DNA of 64,000 bases from Leptidea sinapis (taxonomy: Eukaryota; Arthropoda; Insecta; Lepidoptera; Pieridae), in the NCBI RefSeq assembly GCF_905404315.1, contig NC_066288.1, forward strand, positions 3,968,001-4,032,000, given 5' to 3'. Within the stretch, counting starts at the first letter, position 1; every line of letters begins with the position of its first letter. Position numbers and translations under genes: made by a program. The notes beneath the pieces were generated by a model. The model saw only the letters and a program-made list of their open reading frames with translations, was not told where the DNA came from and did no database searches. Positions 52,436-62,600 of the stretch are shown here, piece by piece.

Positions 52436-52604
52436 AAGGCAATATTCAGGTAGTTATCATGAATTACAGAAATATTGAAAACAAGAAGTCAGATCAGACT
52501 CCAGCTAATATACCTAACTTAATTAAAAAGGTTCTCAAAGATAAATCTAAGTGGAGCAGACGAACCTTAAGTTGTGTCGTAAAATTAAATGTATTATGTT
52601 AAGT

Positions 52605-52760
52605 TAAATGTATTTATGTATGTTCATATGAATTTATGTATGTTTAAGTAAGTATATTGTATTAAATATATCATTGTCTTGTAACTCATAACACAGGCTA
52701 TATATGCTTAACTTGGGGCAAGATAATTTGTGTAAAAAGTGTGTCAGTATTATGTCGTGT
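52605..52760 (+). repeat. SINE-1, 3' part
   Basis: TATGTATGTTCATATGAATT, AAGTAAGTATATTGTATTAA, ATAACACAGGCTATATATGC, TTGGGGCAAGATAATTTGTG. The tRNA head is absent; it lies inverted relative to the 51.8 kb copy. Confidence 0.85.
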
Positions 52761-53094
52761 TATGTGTGTTGATCACACCTGTCTTTAACCGCAACACGAA
52801 TAGACAACAATGAATGATTGAAATCGTTCGCACATAAATTTTGGAATGTTTTTAGTTATTTGACTCATTAGAATTGTAAAATAGATGAAGTTATTTAAAT
52901 AATTGCTTTAATGACAGTTATGCGCCCTCGTAACTCCGTCGAGGTTACGCGCCAGTGTAGGAGAATGATAAGGGTTATAGCTAGCATAACATGATGACAC
53001 TTAAAGTATATGAATTTAGTACTCTCTACTGACCCAACCCGACTCAACCCAAGAAGAACTAAAATAAGATTAAATTCTGTAGTGTTTTTTGCAT

Positions 53095-53580
53095 AAAAAG
53101 AAATTACGGGATAAGCGGAAGACCCCAGTTCGACTCCAGATGTCCTGTTAGTTTTTTTTATGTTCAAGTTTTGTACATTCTTAAAAATCCGGGCAAGGCT
53201 CGGTCGTCCGGATATTATCTTTAAACGAGCAATTCTTGTATATAGATATAATCTGAATCTCGGAAACTGCTCCAACAATTTTCATAAAATTTTGTATACA
53301 GGGGATTTCGGGGGCGATAAATCGATATAGCTTTCAATAAAAAAAAAATAAGTTTAATCCGTGTTTTAATGAGAAACAACTATAGTTACATTAGAATACA
53401 AAGGTAAATTTCGCCACTATATACAAGAACTATAATAGCTCAGATGGGACATTGGGTGATCCGGAAAGTAGAAGACCGCGGTTGGAATCAAGATGTCCTA
53501 TTACTTTTCTCTTTTTTTTTGTTATAATTTTGTATATTTTTAAAAATCCGAGCAAGGCTTGGTCGTCCGGATAAAAATAA
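53095..53580 (+). repeat. Family D, partial plus complete copy head to tail
   Basis: 53095-53222 is the second half of family D (tRNA-like B box AGTTCGACTCC, CCGGGCAAGGCTCGG hairpin, GTCGTCCGGATA). It runs directly into a complete unit 53223-53580, with TRNA-like GGTTGGAATCAAGATGTCC and the CCGAGCAAGGCTTGGTCGTC end. No spacer separates the units. Confidence 0.7.
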
Positions 53581-53764
53581 TAATATATATACATTTTATT
53601 TATCTAGACGCGTTCGCGGTCTGCGCGTTCTATATGTACATGCATATATAATACAAATATTTTATTTTGTCTCAAAAGAAAACGTTTTATACAAAAAATA
53701 TATGCACACACTATAGCTGCGTCTCGTAACGGTGTCGCGAGTCGGCGATCGTCTATATCTTCAT

Positions 53765-53905
53765 ATCATAATAGATAGATGGGCGGAAGCTATCGAAAGC
53801 AATGGCGAAGGCCTGGCAGTAAGTTTAGAAAAATCGAAGGCCTTTGATCGTGTATGTCAAAAGTCACTTCTCTCAAAACTTCTATAATCACAATCTTCCA
53901 CACAG
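53765..53905 (+). mobile_element. Jockey-type reverse-transcriptase fragment (motif A)
   Basis: The plus strand reads RWAEAIESNGEGLAVSL, KSKAFDRVCQKSLLSKLL with a stop after. Same segment as the 37.9 kb fragment (AFDRV, catalytic Asp). Very short. Confidence 0.65.
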
Positions 53906-54154
53906 GGCGCAGCAAACAGAAGAAACAGTATAGGAGACACACAGCCTCGGGGAACCCCAGCGTTCATGGACTTCAAAGGCGTGCTTCGGACAAATAAAGG
54001 TATTATATGTAGAAGCATCATATCAACATAATGAAAGTATATGTAGGTAGTTCATTTATAAATATATATATACAATTAATTATATGAAGGATAGTTCTGG
54101 ATGACAGGCAGACTGGAGAAGACAGGAGTGTAAACTAAAACATGTTTATGGAAG

Positions 54155-54280
54155 AGGAGGGATACCAGAGGAATCACAGGAGCGGTGCCAGCCTTTCAGA
54201 AAGGTGTACGCGCTTTTTTTGAAGGTACCCATGTCGTCGACCTGGAAACACAAGGAAGCTCATTCCACAGCTTTCATTCC
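54155..54280 (-). repeat. Jockey-B LINE fragment
   Basis: GGAATCACAGGAGCGGTGCC, AGAAAGGTGTACGCGCTTTT, TTTGAAGGTACCCATGTCGT and CAAGGAAGCTCATTCCACAG are the 3' coding end of Jockey-B in antisense. Both ends are cut. Confidence 0.8.
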
Positions 54281-54359
54281 GCAAAACGATTTGTCACACG
54301 CATACAGTATTTCAAGTGAAAACCTTAGATTATTTATACTTCTAGATACACTGTGATAA

Positions 54360-54575
54360 CAGCAAATGTGTTGAAAAAAATTGAGGTTAACTGTTCACCT
54401 CTATTCCCTCCTCGCTCTCTCAGTGTCCGTCACGCAACACTAAGACAAAGTGAATTACAAATTGCGAGTGTAATACGTAGCTTGTCAGGCACACTAAATT
54501 AATAAACCTGGCCTGTTTCCATGCGTTGTCTAACAGTAAGAAGCTCTATCTAGACGTCTAAGGTGAAAACTTCTT
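54360..54575. repeat. MITE family C, diverged copy
   Basis: CTATTCCCTCCTCGCTCTC, ATTGCGAGTGTAATACGTAG, CCTGGCCTGTTTCCATGCGT, CTCTATCTAGACGTCTAAGG; the left end is altered. Confidence 0.65.
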
Positions 54576-54764
54576 TAGTTGTGCTAAGTATTTTATTTTG
54601 TGGATCTTTATTAAGACTGAACTGACAAATTCCATAGCTGAGTATGCAACGTTCGTTAGTATAGAGTCGAATAAAGGAATACATTCAGTGAGATTTAAAT
54701 TAATTTATACAAAATTATTATTTTTATTTTATATACTATACAAGCTTCAAGCAAATTATTCGTC

Positions 54765-54865
54765 TACATAGAGTCTCTTGCTGTTAAGCAACACATGACA
54801 ACAGGCCAGATTACTTTAGTGTGCATAACAAACTACGTATTACACTAACGATACGTTAGTTATTT
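54765..54865. repeat. MITE family C, half copy, inverted
   Basis: CATAGAGTCTCTTGCTGTTA, AACAGGCCAGATTACTTTAG and CTACGTATTACACTAACGAT: the left half of the 49.7 kb element. Confidence 0.65.
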
Positions 54866-54933
54866 TTTTTATCACTTTAGTCATAGAATAAGAACGCTCA
54901 GAACGATAGTTTCATTCATAATTCCTGTCAATA

Positions 54934-55125
54934 TAGAAGTAACATAATAAATAATGTGTGCGTGAGCGTACGTCACGTACTTACATTCGCCAACACGCAC
55001 ACAGACAGCCAAATAATGTTGCAAGTGAATAGAAGTAACATTATAAGTAATGTGTGCGTGAGCGTCACATACTTACATTCGCCAACACGCACACAGACAG
55101 CCAAATAATGTTGCAAGTGAATAGA
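54934..55125. repeat. Tandem duplication, two units of about 94 bp
   Basis: TAGAAGTAACAT...GCGTGAGCGT...CACGCACACAGACAGCCAAA...GTTGCAAGTGAA occurs at 54934-55029 and 55030-55121. The second unit lacks 4 bp (the ACGT of CGTACGTCACGTAC). High similarity suggests a recent event. Confidence 0.9.
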
Positions 55126-55525
55126 CATTACCCTAAATCAGTAAATTGTAAGATATACTAGGTTATATGTAAGAACGAAAGAAGAAATAAGATATAAATT
55201 AAGAATTTAATAAAAACAGCACGTATTTAATTATTGTTGCAACAATTTTTGAAGTACAAGAAAAGGAGTTCTTTAGAACCGTTGTTTTTTGAAACTCGAT
55301 TAAACGAAAAATGAGACGATAGAGGTTAGAGGCAGTTCCCATCTATATCCGAGGTTTTCTAGGGTGAGAACGAATTTGGGATAATTTTTGAAATCCAATA
55401 TGGCTGCCGTTAAAACCTCATTACATACCAACATAAAAATATATCTACAAGAGTTCTTCGTTTAAATATACAAGATACATTATGCTTTATTAATTTATAC
55501 GTCTAGGTGGAGTTCTTCAGATAAG
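55126..55525. other. No gene recognised
   Basis: Mixed AT-rich sequence. Confidence 0.4.
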
Positions 55526-55622
55526 GTGAGTTACCGTCGATAAGTTTGTTGGGACAGAAAAGTCAATGATAGTTACGATTTTTAACTCAAGTAAGAGATA
55601 GACTAAATATTGGGAGTTGTTG
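55526..55622. repeat. Fragments of the CTGTCCCAATA MITE and of a LINE tail
   Basis: GATAAGGTGAGTTACCGTCG...GGGACAG (to 55558) equals the right end of 50738-50899. CTCAAGTAAGAGATAGACTA at 55583 equals the LINE tail near 51495. The same two repeats neighbour each other at 50.9 kb, so this may be a copy of that junction. Confidence 0.6.
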
Positions 55623-55818
55623 CCTTACGGCCGTAAGGCTGGCATTTTGAATGACAATGAGTAAGTTACAAGGACAAACTTTAAAAGTTTGTGGGACCCA
55701 TTTAGGTACTCCTTGCTTCTCACATGGTCAGCTTTATGTCGGATGTCCACGTGTGTAAGAAAATATATATCCTCAGAAAATATATCTGTACTAGCCGAAC
55801 GCAGCAAGTTTTTCAAAA

Positions 55819-56158
55819 TCTTAATATATATAAATTACGTGACACGTTGTTTGACCGCGATGGACTCCTAAACTAATGAACGGATTTTAATGGGGATTAC
55901 TTCATGGAGTGCAGTTTGGTCCAACTTGAGAGATTGGATAGTTTTTATATCGATTTAGGACCCATAATTATTTTTATTTGCAATATTTGTTTTGTATGGA
56001 CATAATTACTATGAGAGAATTTAGTGACGCACGGTTTGACAGTTCCGCTGTGAAACATTTTCATTATAACAACAGGGAGCATTTATTAAGAAATAATTCT
56101 TGATGTTTTCAAATATTACATTAATTATCTACAGAACAACGTCTGTCGGGTCAGCGAG
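55819..56158 (+). mobile_element. Non-autonomous Helitron
   Basis: Starts TCTTAATATATATAAATTAC after host A and ends AACGTCTGTCGGGTCAGCGAG before host T (consensus CTAG changed to CGAG). Non-coding. A truncated, reversed Helitron end (ACTAGCCGAACGCAGCAAG) touches it at 55790. Confidence 0.65.
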
Positions 56159-56313
56159 TAGTATATAGAGATGTGTTAGTAACATTAATTAACACACGTT
56201 TGCATTTTATAATAAACACATATAATTACATTACTTATTTCTTTTTTTTTGTCTCTATTAGTATTTGTTGCTAAAGTGATTACTTCTTGTTACAAAATAA
56301 TATAATTAATAAA

Positions 56314-56575
56314 TATCATCCCCACCATCTGGATGTGTGGCGGTCCTCCGTACGTACTACAAAGCTGTGGAATGAGCTTCCTTGTGCGGTGTTTCCGGGA
56401 CGATACGACATGGGTACGACCTTCAAAAAAAGCGCGCACACTTCCTTAAAGGCCGGCAACGCTCTTGTGATTCCTCTGGTGTTGCAAGAGAATGTGGGCG
56501 GCGGTGATCACTTAACACCAGGTGACCCGTACGCTCGTTTGTCCTCCTATTGCATAAAAAAAAATAGAATTAGTT
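56314..56575 (+). mobile_element. Jockey-B LINE, 5'-truncated
   Basis: Flanked by AATTAATAAA (56304-56313 and 56576-56585). Encodes HPHHLDVWRSS, a deletion, RTTKLWNELPCAVFPGRYDM, a frameshift, FKKSAHTSLKAGNALVIPLV; ends with TTTGTCCTCCTATTGCATA and an A-run. Confidence 0.85.
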
Positions 56576-56585
56576 AATTAATAAA

Positions 56586-56958
56586 GTGAAACTGGTCCCC
56601 CAGGTCTAAACGCCTTTGGAAGATTATCTTCATTAATAAAATATTATTAATAAATATTATACACGTATAATATACTTAATAAATCAAATAAATAAATAAT
56701 ATTGTAATATTTTTTTACTTAATGAATATAGAATAAAAAAAAATTAATTCATATTGTAACCCTGGTCTTGATAAAGTGTTTTAGTATAGACTGTTTTGTT
56801 TATTTTTTATTTATTGCATCAATTTTAATAGATATTTGATTTCTAAAATAAATGAGACAGCCCATTTACCATTCGATGAAAGAAGTAATAAAATCATTAA
56901 AGTACTTTTGAGTTCATAAAAATAAAAAACAGATACATACAAAAATACATATATATCA
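56586..56958. other. No gene recognised
   Basis: Very AT-rich. Confidence 0.4.
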
Positions 56959-57335
56959 TCTTATATATAAAATTCTCGTGTCACAATGTTAGTTACCTTA
57001 CTCCTCCGAAACGGCTTTACTGATTTATACCAAATTTTATATACATATTCAGTAGGACTGAGAATCGGCTACTATCTATTTTTCATCCCCCTAAATGTTA
57101 AGGTTAACCCCTAAATTCTATTTTTATTTTTTTGGACGTAATTTTTTTATGATACAGCATTAAAAAATACATATAACCCCAAATTTTCAACCCTCCACGA
57201 TCAACCCCTATTTTAGTATCTCCATTTTTATATTATTCTGTTCCATCCACAAATCCGCTATAGGGTTGCAAGATGGCAATGGATCAATATTTACAATAAT
57301 TGTAGTACGATACCAACGTTTGCTGGGTCAGCTAG
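56959..57335 (+). mobile_element. Non-autonomous Helitron, complete ends
   Basis: Starts TCTTATATATAAAATTCTCG after host A (56958). Ends with a small hairpin GCTG-ggt-CAGC and CTAG (57332-57335) before host T. Related to 60482-60759 (CTCCTCCGAAACGGCTT, CATCTATTTTTCATCCCCCT region, CATTAAAAAATACATA). 377 bp, no coding frame. Confidence 0.85.
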
Positions 57336-58024
57336 TATTTTATAATATTGGTATAGAACATGGATTTCTTTACAAATGCTACAAGGTTGTGATTTATAGA
57401 TTGTATAAAAGTCGGGCGTTTATGAATGTATTTCCTATCGTATATCTTTACGGTTGTTGAACCCTCATAGGAGATGTAAATTTTTCTTCCATCACGATTA
57501 TGTTTTCCTTTAATATATGTACATACTCTATGCTTTGGATAGCATCTTCAATGAATACAATAGATGATGGAATTATTAGTATTATAAACTTTTGTATGAG
57601 TTTCTATAATAGGTGGTCAGGGAAACCCTGTTAAGTCCACTGTCTGATGGTCTGTCAGTGGACAACAATTTGGCAGAGTATGTAATTACTATTGCTGTTA
57701 AAACAACAAATAATAAAAAACACGCAAGTAAGTAAAAAATTGTGTGGTTTTGTGAAACCTCGATGCAAGTGTTTTCAAAAAATAACATCTAAATGATCTC
57801 ATGTGATCGGTGACCTTGAAGACGGCGGCGAATCCAACGCGTTCCATAGTTTTGTGTAAGCATAATAAACGAAAGAAAAAATTTTTTTTTTACAATTTAT
57901 ATAATAAAAATATAATACAACAAAAAAACATTTTTCGGTGTGGGATAAGAAACACGCTTCCCTAGGAAACTCAGAACTTAAATTTGGCCGCTCTGCCAAC
58001 CTGGCTTGAAACCATAATATGTTG
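57336..58024. other. No gene recognised; one 8-bp hairpin
   Basis: Arms GTCCACTG (57635) and CAGTGGAC (about 57655) pair across a 13-nt loop. Otherwise AT-rich. Confidence 0.4.
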
Positions 58025-58125
58025 AAATTCAGCCTAGCGAAACAGTCTAAGAAAAAGCGATTCACTCGATTGTATGAAATGTGTCGTCATTGATAGATTG
58101 ACAGATGACAGCTACAATCTTGTTA
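58025..58125 (+). repeat. Unnamed repeat, inverted copy of 31025-31165
   Basis: ATTCAGCCTAGCGAAAC, GATTCACTCGATTGTATGAA and GATAGATTGACAGATGAC match the reverse complement of the 31 kb copy. Confidence 0.6.
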
Positions 58126-58224
58126 AAACGGAGAAATCTGCTACGTTTTAAGCAACTGTTCGCTTTCAAACTTATCCGGCTTATAATTTGTCACCATATT
58201 GTAATTACTATTTCAAACTTATGT

Positions 58225-58267
58225 CTAATCTCGAATCAGGATCTGGTGAAACAGCTCTTCGGAACAC
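58225..58267 (-). repeat. Jockey-B LINE, left part of an interrupted copy
   Basis: ATCTGGTGAAACAGCTCTTC GGAACAC is Jockey-B coding sequence in antisense. It breaks at the 12-bp repeat TCTTCGGAACAC and resumes at 58689 with ACCCCGTGATAAATGCGGTA. Confidence 0.75.
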
Positions 58268-58688
58268 ATCATCATCACCATCAGCCGGAAAACGTACACT
58301 GCTGGACAAAGGCCTCCCCCAAAAATTTCCACGACGATTTCGGTCCTGCGCTGCCCTCATTCAACGTATTCCGGCGATCTTGACCAGAGCGTCGGTCCAT
58401 CTTGTGGGGGCCTGCCAACACTGCGTCTTTCGGTACGTGGTCGCCATTCGAGGACTTTACTTCCCCAACGGCCATGTGTCCGTCGAACTATGTGCCCTGC
58501 CCACTGCCACTTCAGTTTCGCAATCGTTTGGACTATGTTGGTTACTTTGGTTCTCCTACGGATCTCCTCATTTCTGATTCGATCTCGCAGGGCAACTCCG
58601 AGCATAGCCCTCTCCATTGCCCTCTGAGCGACCATGAGCTTTCTCATAAGGCCCATAGTTAGCGACCACATCTGTGTACCGTAAGTCA
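58268..58688 (-). mobile_element. RTE-type LINE, 5'-truncated, inserted in Jockey-B
   Basis: A 421-bp insert between TCTTCGGAACAC (58256-58267) and its copy (58689-58700). The (ATC)n at left is the antisense microsatellite 3' end usual for RTE elements. The minus frame encodes MTYGTQMWSLTMGLMRKLMV, AQRAMERAMLGVALRDRIRN, EEIRRRTKVTNIVQTIAKLK, WQWAGHIVRRTHGRWGSKVL, EWRPRTERRSVGRPP, then a frameshift and a tail GEAFVQQCTFSG. This is the RTE ORF2 C-terminus. Confidence 0.88.
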
Positions 58689-58700
58689 TCTTCGGAACAC

Positions 58701-58750
58701 ACCCCGTGATAAATGCGGTAGAACTCCCTAAATAGTTCCTGACCGGCACA
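58701..58750 (-). repeat. Jockey-B LINE, right part of the interrupted copy
   Basis: ACCCCGTGATAAATGCGGTA GAA corresponds to the FYRIYHG coding block in antisense; ends soon after. Confidence 0.7.
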
Positions 58751-59022
58751 AAAAATCAATCCATATATTGGCTATTTAAAAATAATGTTAATTACATCAA
58801 ATTATAAATGCCACGCGCGATGGGCTAGCGAGATCGATGGCTTCATAATAGCCCCTTCACACCTGTTTACTAAAACACAAAAGAGCTATTTAAATCAAGA
58901 TAAGAAAATGGGATCTGGAAAGGTCTCGAAACATCCGGTTAGCTTAAATAATAATAAAATAGTAACTTTGACGCAAATTCTTATGTTGAAACAGTTACAA
59001 TTTCACGTGTTTTAATGTTTTA

Positions 59023-59481
59023 TTAACCGACTTCAAAAAAGGAGGAGGTTCTCAATTCGTCTGCATTTTTTTTATGTTTATTACCTCAAAACTTTCGACT
59101 GTGTGATGATAATTCTTTTTTTATTTGAAAGCTGGTGCTTACCGAATGGTCCCAATGTAATTTAGTCCAGATCTGACAGTGGAATCCATGAGAAAACCAT
59201 AAAAGTCTTAAATTTTGCTATACATATCGTCGGTGTCATCCAAGATAGGTTTATTACTACATACATAGTTATAGGTAAGATGTGCTTGAGTCGTGAGGAG
59301 GCGAGAGGCGAGAGCGAGTTGCGGCCGAAGGACACCGATTCCAAAAATAACAGTAATCGTAACTAGAATAAGATTAATAATTTAGATTGTATAAAAATAC
59401 GCAATTATTTTTATACTTTTTAGTGCAAATTATATCTATTGTTTTGGAATAATGTTTTTGAAGGCGGTTGCTTTTTGTTAA
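59023..59481. mobile_element. MITE-like element with AACCGACTT ends, second copy
   Basis: Left AACCGACTTCAAAAAAGG, right GTTTTTGAAGGCGGTTG followed by a T-run. The interior matches 7081-7449 with an extra GGAGGCGAGAGGCGAGAGCG segment at 59298. Confidence 0.7.
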
Positions 59482-59667
59482 TTTTTTTTTAAATGTGTAA
59501 CACTCGCCTTAATCAAAGAAAGTATTAAGTAGTCCAAGATATCAAGCATATTAAATCCTAGCATTCTTCTACCGATAACTTATGTTTAATAATTATGCAA
59601 GGCTTTATTTAACTTGCCGAGTAACTTAGTCAATTTGTGTTAGTTCGTAGGTGTGTGTGTTTTTTTT
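59482..59667. other. No gene recognised
   Basis: AT-rich, ends in GTGTGTGTG and a T-run that is the tail of the next repeat. Confidence 0.35.
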
Positions 59668-59852
59668 TTCATGACAATAAGGGACGAGATGAGAAGGACT
59701 TTTATACGCCCTGCCCATTACAATGCAGTGCCACTCAAGATTCTTGAAAGACTCAAAAATTCTGAGCGGCACTAAAACTACACTTGTCACCTTGAGACAT
59801 AAGATGTTAAGTCTAGCCGGCATCCTGTGCAAAGAAGCCTCCCACTGGAAGA
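59668..59852 (-). repeat. Family A retroposon with internal deletion
   Basis: CATGACAATAAGGGACGAGA at left and CTAGCCGGCATCCTGTGCAA, AGAAGCCTCCCACTGG at right. The middle (TCATTTGCCC through ACCCATAAT) is deleted. Confidence 0.8.
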
Positions 59853-60481
59853 ATCATTCGGAAGAAAGTGCGATTCCCATTGAAAAAAGTGCTGTTTCGC
59901 CTAAAAACTGCACCCCCCAATTGAATAGTTATTTATCTCCCCTACGTGAACTATAACTATAAATATGGTCTTTGTTTGAGGCTCAATCACACCAAAACCA
60001 CTGATCTTATCGACATAAAACTACCACCATTCGATGCGAAATTTATCCTATATAGTTTATTGCTACTTATTTCTCGAATTCCAACGTTCCCTCCTTTTAA
60101 AATTCGCCCAGTGAAGCGGGCGGGAACTGCTAGTATAAATATATAAAAGTTGTTGTCATTTCGTATATCGTCAGATTATTGATAACAGCGCTATTTTCGA
60201 ATGCTTTATTCAATTCAAAACGTACAACGTATTATCATGTTTTGACAATAATTGTTATATTGAATAGTTTTTGTTATATATTGTGACATCTCAAATCTAT
60301 CGATGTGATAACGTAATGTAAGCTTTATGTTACATTTACAAAAGAGTCAGTATCGATAACAGTTTATGGTGATTTTTTATCTGGAAACCTGTCAGAATTT
60401 CACAAACGTTCGGAACAATACCACCACTATTTTAAGCCTTAAAACCGACGCGGGAAAAATTGTCTATAATAATAATGATTT
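59853..60481. other. No gene recognised; decayed Helitron-like end near 60040-60135
   Basis: ATTCGCCCAGTGAAGCGGGC GGGAACTGCTAGTAT resembles repeats ending in CTAG, but no 5' end was found. Confidence 0.35.
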
Positions 60482-60759
60482 TCTAATATATAAAATTCTC
60501 TTGTCGCGGTGTTTGTAGTTAAACTCCTTCGAAACGGCTTGACCGATTCTCATGAAATTTTGGACAACATCTATTTTTCATCCCCCTAAATGTTAAGGGT
60601 GGTCCACGCCAAATTTTTTTTTTAATTTTTTTGATTGACTGATTATGAGTCAGCATTAAAAAATACATACAACTTCAAATTTTCACACATCTACGATCAA
60701 CAGTTACTTTTGTATCGCGATTTTAATATCGGCAATACAACGTTTGCTGGGTCAGCTAG
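60482..60759 (+). mobile_element. Non-autonomous Helitron, second member
   Basis: TCTAATATATAAAATTCTCT start; AACGTTTGCTGGGTCAGCTAG end (CTAG 60756-60759) before host T. Shares CTTCGAAACGGCTTGACCGA, CATCTATTTTTCATCCCCC and AGCATTAAAAAATACATA with the 57 kb copy and is about 100 bp shorter. Confidence 0.8.
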
Positions 60760-60767
60760 TAATAATA

Positions 60768-61018
60768 ATATCATTGACACACTTTTACACAAATTATATT
60801 GCCCCATATATAGCGTATACTATAGACAAGACAACGATATATTTAATACAATATACTTACTTAAACATACATAAATACATATAAACATCCATGACTCGGA
60901 AACAAACATCTATATTCATCATATTATAAATGATTGCAGTTACAGGGAATCAAACCCGGGACCTCTAGCTTAGTGGTAATGGTGGTCATTAACCATTCGG
61001 CTATATGGGTCGTCAAAC
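60768..61018 (-). repeat. SINE-1, complete copy with tRNA head
   Basis: The minus strand from 61018: TATAGCCGAATGGTTAATGA (A-box region), B box GGTTTGATTCC (60956-60946), CTGTAACTGCAATCATTTAT, then the common body and the tail CAATATAATTTGTGTAAAAG, GTGTCAATGATATTATTATT. The most complete SINE-1 here, about 250 bp. Resembles the Metulj-type SINEs of butterflies; the name is from memory. Confidence 0.82.
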
Positions 61019-61156
61019 TATTGTCTTATAAGAAAAATAACTTATTCTATGGAGAATTATGTAATATCTTATGAGTAACAAGGTAGCGTTTCGTTATTTG
61101 AGAATTTATAGTTAGCGGAAAAATATCTACACGCGATCTACACATATTTCAAAATC

Positions 61157-61380
61157 GTTAGAGCGCTTTCGCACTACGTCCGATCCGAATCCGATCCGTA
61201 ACCATGAAATAAATGGTCTGGTGTAGTCGTAGAACTATTTCTAACGGTTGACGGAAAGAAATCAAATGACGGAAGCCGGAACTAGTGTGTAAACTACCAT
61301 ATAAATAGTTATACGACTGGACCGTGTTTTCACGGGAACGGATCGGATTTGGATCGGACATAGTGCGAAAGCGCTCTAAC
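61157..61380. mobile_element. MITE with 43-bp terminal inverted repeats
   Basis: The left arm 61157-61199 (starts GTTAGAGCGCTTTCGCACTA) and right arm 61338-61380 mirror each other with two mismatches. 224 bp, non-coding. The palindromic TTA/TAA at the edges does not give an unambiguous target-site duplication. Confidence 0.9.
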
Positions 61381-61604
61381 ATTGGAAGAACTGTACATTA
61401 AAAAAAATTTTCTTCAAACGAAAACAAAGGTACTTTACAGTATGTTTGTCTGTTTGCCTGTATTTATGTGCGGGTAGAACACAAACTAACTAATATACCT
61501 AGTACCTAATAGATTTAATTCTAATTTTGTATGGATATTAGGAAGTGATCGAGAAAATATAATATATTATATATTATTTTTTATGTTCTATTTTACACAA
61601 ATAA

Positions 61605-61765
61605 AATTTGAAAAACAAAATTTTATGAACGATGCGGGACTTGAACCCACGACCTCCGGCGTTCCGTACCGGTGCTCCAACCAACTGAGCCAACCGTTCG
61701 AGTAACGTATCGTTATAAAGTCTTGTTTGCTTTGTTCAACTCTCAGGTTGTGGCGCTTGGGTCTC
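61605..61765 (-). mobile_element. tRNA-like/inverted-repeat element, truncated copy
   Basis: TTACACAAATAAAATTTGAA and AAAACAAAATTTTATGAACG is the terminal arm seen at 15815-15853. The tRNA-like part has B box GTTCAAGTCCC and A box TTGGCTCAGTTGG on the minus strand. The copy ends after TCTCAGGTTGTGGCG, before the second arm. Confidence 0.75.
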
Positions 61766-61829
61766 CTTAAATCTGAATAGAGTTAAGGAGATCCAAGAGA
61801 CAAGTACAGTGTCATGATAAAAAACATAT

Positions 61830-62475
61830 CTTTTTTTTATATATATATATATATTTATTAATAAAAAACAAATTTTACATTGCGGTTTCAAAGCAATAAA
61901 AACCACTGAGGTTTGTACAATTGCTAAAGTAAGTCTACACCAACAGAGTTAAATTAATAAAAGAAAAAATAGTTCACTATCACTTAGCTATACATTATAA
62001 TTATACAAATAAAAGTAAAAGTACTTGATACAATTAATAGTTAAGCACGATAAGTTGATCGGTGGTCAGTCAAGTCTTTTTTTATTTTTTTAAATTCTGT
62101 TTTAAATTTGTCTCATTCAACGAGTCGGTCAAGTAACGTGGCAGTTTATTAATCAGTCTAGGTACTATGTAAGCTGTTGTTCTTTCACCGAACGCATTTG
62201 ATGCCCGAGGCATGTGCAGCCAGTTTAGACTAACAGCGCACGTATACACGGGGTGATCTATGGCTATTTTTAATTTATTATTAAAATAATTTTCTTTTAG
62301 TATTGCATATTCAATTTGCTTAAATATTGACAACACTTGACAATGCTTAAATAGCCCGCTTTCGTTACCCTGAAATTTACGTTTAATTTGATTTGATACT
62401 ATTTTTTTAAGAATTTGAATTTGAATTTTATTAATTTTGAAAATCTGAAATTGCAAAGTCCATTATTAAATAATT
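61830..62475 (-). mobile_element. LINE with reverse-transcriptase C-terminal remnant
   Basis: The minus frame (62456-62082) ends in LKIAIDHPVYTCAVSLNWLH, MPRASNAFGERTTAYIVPRL, INKLPRYLTDSLNETNLKQN. The pattern H...TR/P - FGxR...x-x-P-x-L-x-NxLP is the tail of a Jockey/CR1-type ORF2 different from those above. The 3' end at left has a T-run and TA repeat (61831-61853). No catalytic motifs. Confidence 0.7.
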
Positions 62476-62600
62476 GTCAGTATAATTGTGAAGTATGTTA
62501 ACAATATTGTTAGGAGTTTAATCGATGACCAGTTGTATCTTAATTTTTTTATTAATAATAATTAATGACAGTAAATTGAACGCTCATATTAAGGCCAGTT
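62476..62600. other. No gene recognised
   Basis: AT-rich spacer. Confidence 0.35.
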
